Positions 5,507 through 8,807 of a DNA stretch of 8,807 nucleotides are shown piece by piece. Both the position numbers and the translations under genes were made by a program. The notes under the pieces are model-generated. The model saw only the letters and a list, made by a program, of their open reading frames with translations, made no database searches and was not told where the DNA came from. Location of the stretch: the NCBI GenBank assembly GCA_017472375.1, contig JAFUQL010000185.1, positions 1 to 8,807 on the forward strand, given 5' to 3'. The stretch comes from Oscillospiraceae bacterium. Lineage in GTDB: Bacteria > Bacillota > Clostridia > Oscillospirales > Ruminococcaceae. Within the stretch, counting starts at the first letter, position 1, and every line of letters starts with the position of its first letter.

Positions 5507-5929
5507 ATGCTGATCGGCCGCTACGATTATGCGCTGGATGCAAAAAATCGGCTGAATTACCCGGCCCGCTTCCGCGCCGAGATGGGCGAGACCTTTGTGG
5601 TCACCTGCTGGCTGTCCGGCTGCCTGATCGCCTTCCCCTCCTCCAAGTGGGAGGACATGGCCGACCAGCTGGCCGCCTGCAACCTGGCCGATGCCCGTGC
5701 GCTGCAGCACAAGCTGTTCCCCAATGCCATTGAGGTCACCCCGGACAAGCAGGGCCGCATCCAGCTCAGCCCCACGCTGATGAAGCACGCCGGTTTGTCC
5801 AAGGATGTGACCGTGGTGGGCATGGGCCGCTACGCCGAGATCTGGGACACCGCCGCATGGGATGCCCACGAGGCCGCCGGGGATGACGGCGCTCTGGAGC
5901 AGGCCATCCGCCTGATGAACATTCGATAA
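5507..5929 (+). CDS. mraZ: Transcriptional regulator MraZ
   Basis: 140 residues from the ATG at 5507. MraZ is a ring-forming DNA-binding protein with two SpoVT/AbrB-like halves that controls its own dcw operon. The first half opens MLIGRYDYALDAKNRLNYPA; the DxKxRxxxP motif is at 11-19. The usual Gly of DxKGR is Asn14 here. The second half keeps the standard form, DKQGRIQLSP (80-89). The end VVGMGRYAEIWDTAAWD is typical. A longer frame from GTG 5444 would add 21 residues that are not family-like and would overlap the operator, so the shorter start is preferred. The gene is first in the cluster, behind a strong promoter and repeated GTGGG sites, and is 17 bases from rsmH. Confidence 0.95.
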   Translation: MLIGRYDYALDAKNRLNYPARFRAEMGETFVVTCWLSGCLIAFPSSKWEDMADQLAACNLADARALQHKLFPNAIEVTPDKQGRIQLSPTLMKHAGLSKDVTVVGMGRYAEIWDTAAWDAHEAAGDDGALEQAIRLMNIR

Positions 5930-5936
5930 GGAGGGG
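5928..5936 (+). promoter_or_regulatory. Ribosome binding site of rsmH
   Basis: AAGGAGGGG overlaps the mraZ stop codon and ends ten bases before the rsmH ATG at 5947, tying translation of the two genes closely. Confidence 0.7.
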
Positions 5937-5946
5937 ACAAGCTCAT

Positions 5947-6870
5947 ATGGAATTCAGTCACGTTCCCGTCCTTCTGCAGGAATGCTTGGACGGGCTCGCC
6001 ATCAAGCCCGAGGGCACCTATCTGGACGGCACCGCCGGCGGCGGAGGCCACTCCAGTGAGATCGCCCGCCGGCTGACCACCGGCCATCTCTATTCGCTGG
6101 ATCAGGACCCGGACGCCATCGCGGCCGCCGGGGCAAAGCTGGCCGGTCTGCCGGCCACCCTCATCCAGACCAACTTCCGCTATGCAAAGCAGGTGCTGGA
6201 GGAGCGGGGCATCCCCCCGCTGGACGGCGCGCTGCTGGACCTGGGCGTGTCCAGCCATCAGCTGGATGCAGTGGACCGGGGTTTCAGCTACCGGGCCGAT
6301 GCCCCCCTTGATATGCGCATGAGCCAGAGCGGCCCCACCGCCGCCGACCTGGTGAACACCCTGGACCGGGAGGAATTGGCCCGCATCCTGCGGGAGTATG
6401 GTGAGGAGCCCTATGCCTGGGCCATCGCCGGCAAGATCGTTGCAGCCCGGGAGCAGCAGCCCATCGAGACCACCCTGCAGTTGGCGGACATCATCGCCAG
6501 CGCGCTGCCCCCGGCGGTGCGCCGTAAGGACAAGAACCCCAGCCGGCGCAGCTTCCAGGCGATACGCATTGCGGTCAACGGCGAGCTGGATGCCCTGAAC
6601 GAGGGCCTCGACGGCATCTTTGACTGCCTTGCCCCCGGCGGGCGGTTCGCCATCATCACCTTCCACTCGCTGGAGGACCGGGCGGTGAAGAACCGCTTCC
6701 GCCAGTGGGCCACCGCCTGCACCTGTCCGCCGGAGTTCCCGGTGTGTGTGTGCGGCGGCAAGGCAAAGGCGAAGCTCATCACCCGCAAGCCCATCGAGGC
6801 CGCCAAGGCTGAGCTGGAGGAGAACCGCCGCAGCCGCAGCGCAAAGCTGCGGGTGATCGAGAAGCTGTGA
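5947..6870 (+). CDS. rsmH: 16S rRNA (cytosine1402-N4)-methyltransferase RsmH
   Basis: 307 residues, standard length. RsmH (MraW) adds the N4 methyl to C1402 in the ribosomal P site, using S-adenosylmethionine. The N-terminus FSHVPVLLQECLDGL and the glycine-rich cofactor loop DGTAGGGGHS (27-36) are diagnostic. Further motifs in order are LDQDPDAI, LLDLGVSSHQLD, RGFSYRADAPLDMRM, RRSFQAIRIAVNGEL and ITFHSLEDRAVKNRFR. The C-terminal part has a Cys cluster (CTCPPEFPVCVCGG) and the KPI segment seen in Firmicute homologues. It is the second gene of the dcw operon, after mraZ, and is followed by a 114-base leader before ftsL. Confidence 0.98.
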   Translation: MEFSHVPVLLQECLDGLAIKPEGTYLDGTAGGGGHSSEIARRLTTGHLYSLDQDPDAIAAAGAKLAGLPATLIQTNFRYAKQVLEERGIPPLDGALLDLGVSSHQLDAVDRGFSYRADAPLDMRMSQSGPTAADLVNTLDREELARILREYGEEPYAWAIAGKIVAAREQQPIETTLQLADIIASALPPAVRRKDKNPSRRSFQAIRIAVNGELDALNEGLDGIFDCLAPGGRFAIITFHSLEDRAVKNRFRQWATACTCPPEFPVCVCGGKAKAKLITRKPIEAAKAELEENRRSRSAKLRVIEKL

Positions 6871-6900
6871 CCCAGTATTTGATTTTTTGAAACAGACAGG

Positions 6901-6973
6901 CCGTGCCGGGCGGAAGGGAGACCCGCTCGCCGGCGCTGTGAAGGATACCGCCCGTGCCGGGTGGAGAAGGGAG
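6901..6973 (+). repeat. Imperfect direct repeat in the rsmH-ftsL gap
   Basis: CCGTGCCGGGCGGAAGGGAG at 6901-6920 recurs at 6952-6973 as CCGTGCCGGG, then TGGAGAAGGGAG (one substitution and a two-base insertion), 51 bases downstream. The second copy supplies the ftsL ribosome binding site. The rest of the 114-base gap holds no reading frame I can support. Confidence 0.6.
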
Positions 6974-6984
6974 CGTGGACGCAG

Positions 6985-7449
6985 ATGCAAGCCGCCTATG
7001 ATTTGAATACCGCCCGAAAGGAACAGCAAAAAGCTCCCCGGCTGGAAGTGCGTCGCGGCAACGGCCGCCGAAAGGCCGCCGCCCTGCGCACGGCGGTGAA
7101 GCGCACTGTGGCAGGCGCCGTGATGCTGGTACTGGTCTGCGCTGTCATCTACAGCAACGTCCAGCTCACCGAGCTCACCGGCCAGATCCAGGAGCAGGAG
7201 GCTCTGCTGGTGAAGGCCAGCAGCTGGAACAGCTACCTGACCAGCGAGCTGGACAGCAAGACCAATATGCGCAACGTAGAGGAGATCGCCACCGGCCGCC
7301 TTGGCATGATCAAGGCGGATCCCAGCCAGATCACCTACATCACGCTGGATGAGGAGGGCACCATCGACCGCCCGGCCAGCGGCGTGCAGAAGCTGGTCGG
7401 TATGCTCCAGGCAGGCATCCTCAGCCTGATGGACCGCGTGGATCCCTGA
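6985..7449 (+). CDS. ftsL: FtsL-like cell division protein
   Basis: 154 residues from the ATG at 6985. A GTG at 6961 would add eight residues but has no ribosome binding site, whereas AAGGGAG (6967-6973) serves 6985 at a slightly long spacing of 11. The layout is that of FtsL/DivIC: a basic cytoplasmic tail of about 40 residues, one membrane helix (about 41-57, TVAGAVMLVLVCAVIYS), then an external coiled coil (QLTELTGQIQEQEALL) and a VEEIATGRLGMIKADP segment, the conserved FtsL end that contacts partners. FtsL, DivIC/FtsB and DivIB/FtsQ form the division complex that activates septal synthesis. Sequence identity in this family is low, so position between rsmH and a PBP gene carries much of the call. 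A C-terminal extension of about 35 residues is not typical and I cannot assign it. Confidence 0.88.
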   Translation: MQAAYDLNTARKEQQKAPRLEVRRGNGRRKAAALRTAVKRTVAGAVMLVLVCAVIYSNVQLTELTGQIQEQEALLVKASSWNSYLTSELDSKTNMRNVEEIATGRLGMIKADPSQITYITLDEEGTIDRPASGVQKLVGMLQAGILSLMDRVDP

Positions 7450-7471
7450 TCCGCGCGCTGACCCCCCCTAC

Positions 7472-7477
7472 AAGGAG
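7472..7477 (+). promoter_or_regulatory. Ribosome binding site of the PBP gene
   Basis: AAGGAG ends seven bases before the ATG at 7485 and decides that start. Confidence 0.7.
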
Positions 7478-7484
7478 AACCCTC

Positions 7485-8807
7485 ATGGCACAACAGCACA
7501 ACACCCCCCGCCGCCGCTCGCCCGACGGCACTGTGACCCACCAGATGGTCCAGCGCACCTGGATCCTCTGGGCACTGATCCTGGTGGTGGGCATGGGTGT
7601 CCTCATCCTCCGGCTGGCCTACATCCAGTTGGCGGATCACGAAGATATGCAGACCCAAACCGCCTCGCAGCAGCTTCTGGACCAGTCCATCACCCCGCTG
7701 CGGGGCAATATTTATGATGCCACCGGCAGCGTGCTGGCAAAAAGCAGCGTGGTGTGGCGCATCACCATCGACCCCATGGAGCTGGCAAAAATGGACCGGC
7801 GCGACGAGGACGGCAACCTGGTGAATGAGCGGGTGGACCCCGCCACGGTGGCCGCCGACCTGGCTGCGATCCTGGGGGTGGACGAGCAGGAGCTGTACGA
7901 GAAGATCTCAGACAGCGACAGTCAGTATAAGATCCTGGCCCGGCAGGTGGACCAGCCGGTGCGCGAGCAGGTGGAGGAGTACGCCAAGTCCAAGAAAGCG
8001 GTGGACTCCGAGGGCAATGTGGTGGACGGTTACACCCGCAGCCGCCTGCCCATCAATGTGGAGCAGGACTCCCGCCGCGAATACCCTTACGGGAATTTCC
8101 TGTCGGTGGTGCTGGGCTTCTGCAATGTGGACGGCGAGGGTGCCTACGGGCTTGAGGCCCAGTACGAGGAGGTGCTGGCCGGCACGCCCGGGCGTACCAT
8201 CACCCTGCGCAACCCGCTGGGCGACGAGTTGCCCAACGACGCAGCCACCACCTATCCGGCGGTGGACGGCAGCAGCCTGCATCTGACCATTGACGTGAAC
8301 GTACAGGCCATCGCTGAAAAATATCTCAAAAATGCGGTGGAGAACCACAACATCCAGCAGCGTGCCATGGCCATCGTCATGGACGTGAACACCGGCGCCA
8401 TCAAGGCCATGGCGGTGGAGGGCGGATTTGACCCCAACGACCCCTACACCATCTATGATGAGCAGCTCCGCAGCATTCTGGACCACGAGGGCTACCTCAC
8501 TGCGGATCAGATGTACATCCTGCGCCGCCGGCTGGGAATGCAGCCCCGAAACACCACCCGCAAGGACGAGCTGACCGACATTCTGGCGGATGGCCTCATC
8601 GATGACACCGAGTACTCCACGGTGCAGGGCCTGATGCGCTACACCCAGTGGAAGAACAAGTGCCTGACCGAGCTGTACTATCCCGGTTCGGTGTTCAAGA
8701 TCATCACCAGTGCCGCAGCGCTGGACAGCGGCCTTGCCACCCAGTACACCAGCTTCAACTGCTATGGTTCCCATCTGGTGGCCGACACCAGCTACGGCTG
8801 TGCCAGC
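7485..8807 (+). CDS. Class B penicillin-binding protein (FtsI/PBP2B/SpoVD type), 3' end outside window
   Basis: The frame is open from ATG 7485 to the right edge (441 codons), so the C-terminus is missing. It encodes a peptidoglycan transpeptidase of the septum. A short basic tail is followed by one membrane helix (about 26-45). The dimerisation domain starts with the conserved TPLRGNIYDATGSVLA (70-85), and YPYGNFLSVVLGF and GAYGLEAQYEEVLAGTPG follow. The transpeptidase domain begins near 275 (AIVMDVNTGAIKAMA) and carries the active-site serine in YPGSVFK: Ser402, Lys405. SxN and KTG motifs lie beyond the edge. Between FDPNDP (315-320) and QWKNK (388-392) there are about 67 residues where canonical FtsI proteins have some 10-25. 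No PASTA repeats can be judged. Whether it is ftsI/pbpB or sporulation-specific spoVD cannot be settled here. Confidence 0.93.
   Translation, partial: MAQQHNTPRRRSPDGTVTHQMVQRTWILWALILVVGMGVLILRLAYIQLADHEDMQTQTASQQLLDQSITPLRGNIYDATGSVLAKSSVVWRITIDPMELAKMDRRDEDGNLVNERVDPATVAADLAAILGVDEQELYEKISDSDSQYKILARQVDQPVREQVEEYAKSKKAVDSEGNVVDGYTRSRLPINVEQDSRREYPYGNFLSVVLGFCNVDGEGAYGLEAQYEEVLAGTPGRTITLRNPLGDELPNDAATTYPAVDGSSLHLTIDVNVQAIAEKYLKNAVENHNIQQRAMAIVMDVNTGAIKAMAVEGGFDPNDPYTIYDEQLRSILDHEGYLTADQMYILRRRLGMQPRNTTRKDELTDILADGLIDDTEYSTVQGLMRYTQWKNKCLTELYYPGSVFKIITSAAALDSGLATQYTSFNCYGSHLVADTSYGCAS

Noticed and set aside
5830..7029. Long minus-strand frame opposite rsmH
   Set aside because: Antisense shadow of rsmH and the start of ftsL, with low-complexity His/Gly/Ala-rich translation and no family motif.
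7597..8286. Two + strand frames (7597-7824, 7825-8286) inside the PBP gene
   Set aside because: Both are Trp/Arg/Ser/Pro-rich out-of-frame readings of the PBP gene, which is open throughout in its own frame with clear motifs.
1..8807. CRISPR array, tRNA or rRNA gene, insertion sequence ends
   Set aside because: I looked for regular spaced repeats, cloverleaf-like segments and terminal inverted repeats on both strands and found none that hold up.

Overview
This 8.8 kb window looks like chromosomal DNA from a high-GC, low-complexity-envelope Firmicute, most likely a gut Clostridia of the Oscillospiraceae/Ruminococcaceae type (Faecalibacterium, Gemmiger or Subdoligranulum-like). The reasons are the gene set (HPr carrying both His15 and Ser46, mraZ-rsmH-ftsL-class B PBP), strong AGGAGG-type ribosome binding sites and a GTG/GCC/CTG-rich codon bias. 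The genus is an inference. Every confidently called gene is on the + strand.

Layout. (1) 2-310 is the C-terminal end of an MT-A70 family adenine methyltransferase that enters from the left edge. It is clearly more A+T-rich than its neighbours. (2) 329-1587 holds rimM and trmD, overlapping by ATGA, for 16S rRNA maturation and tRNA m1G37. The expected rplS does not follow. (3) 1588-1918 is a 331-base A+T-rich gap with one doubtful small ORF and a good promoter for the next gene. (4) 1919-2182 is ptsH (HPr), then a terminator and uvrC (2271-4160, TTG start). (5) 4188-5243 holds rsmD and a DivIVA/ATP-synthase-subunit-like coiled-coil protein, closed by a strong terminator. (6) 5300-5506 is a regulatory region with a near-consensus promoter and a set of GTGGG/GTGAA elements, very probably the MraZ operator. 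(7) 5507-8807 is the start of the division and cell wall (dcw) cluster: mraZ, rsmH, ftsL and a class B penicillin-binding protein cut by the right edge.

How the genes fit together: three of the proteins are RNA methyltransferases (TrmD, RsmD, RsmH) and one is a ribosome maturation factor (RimM), so most of the left and centre is translation quality. HPr and UvrC share one transcription unit by position (sugar transport/catabolite control and nucleotide excision repair). The right end is septal peptidoglycan synthesis under likely MraZ autoregulation.

I do not see a clear undescribed multi-gene system. The points most worth a second look are the foreign-looking methyltransferase end abutting rimM, the mraZ operator array, the long insertion before the PBP active site, and a Glu at the TrmD catalytic Asp position.
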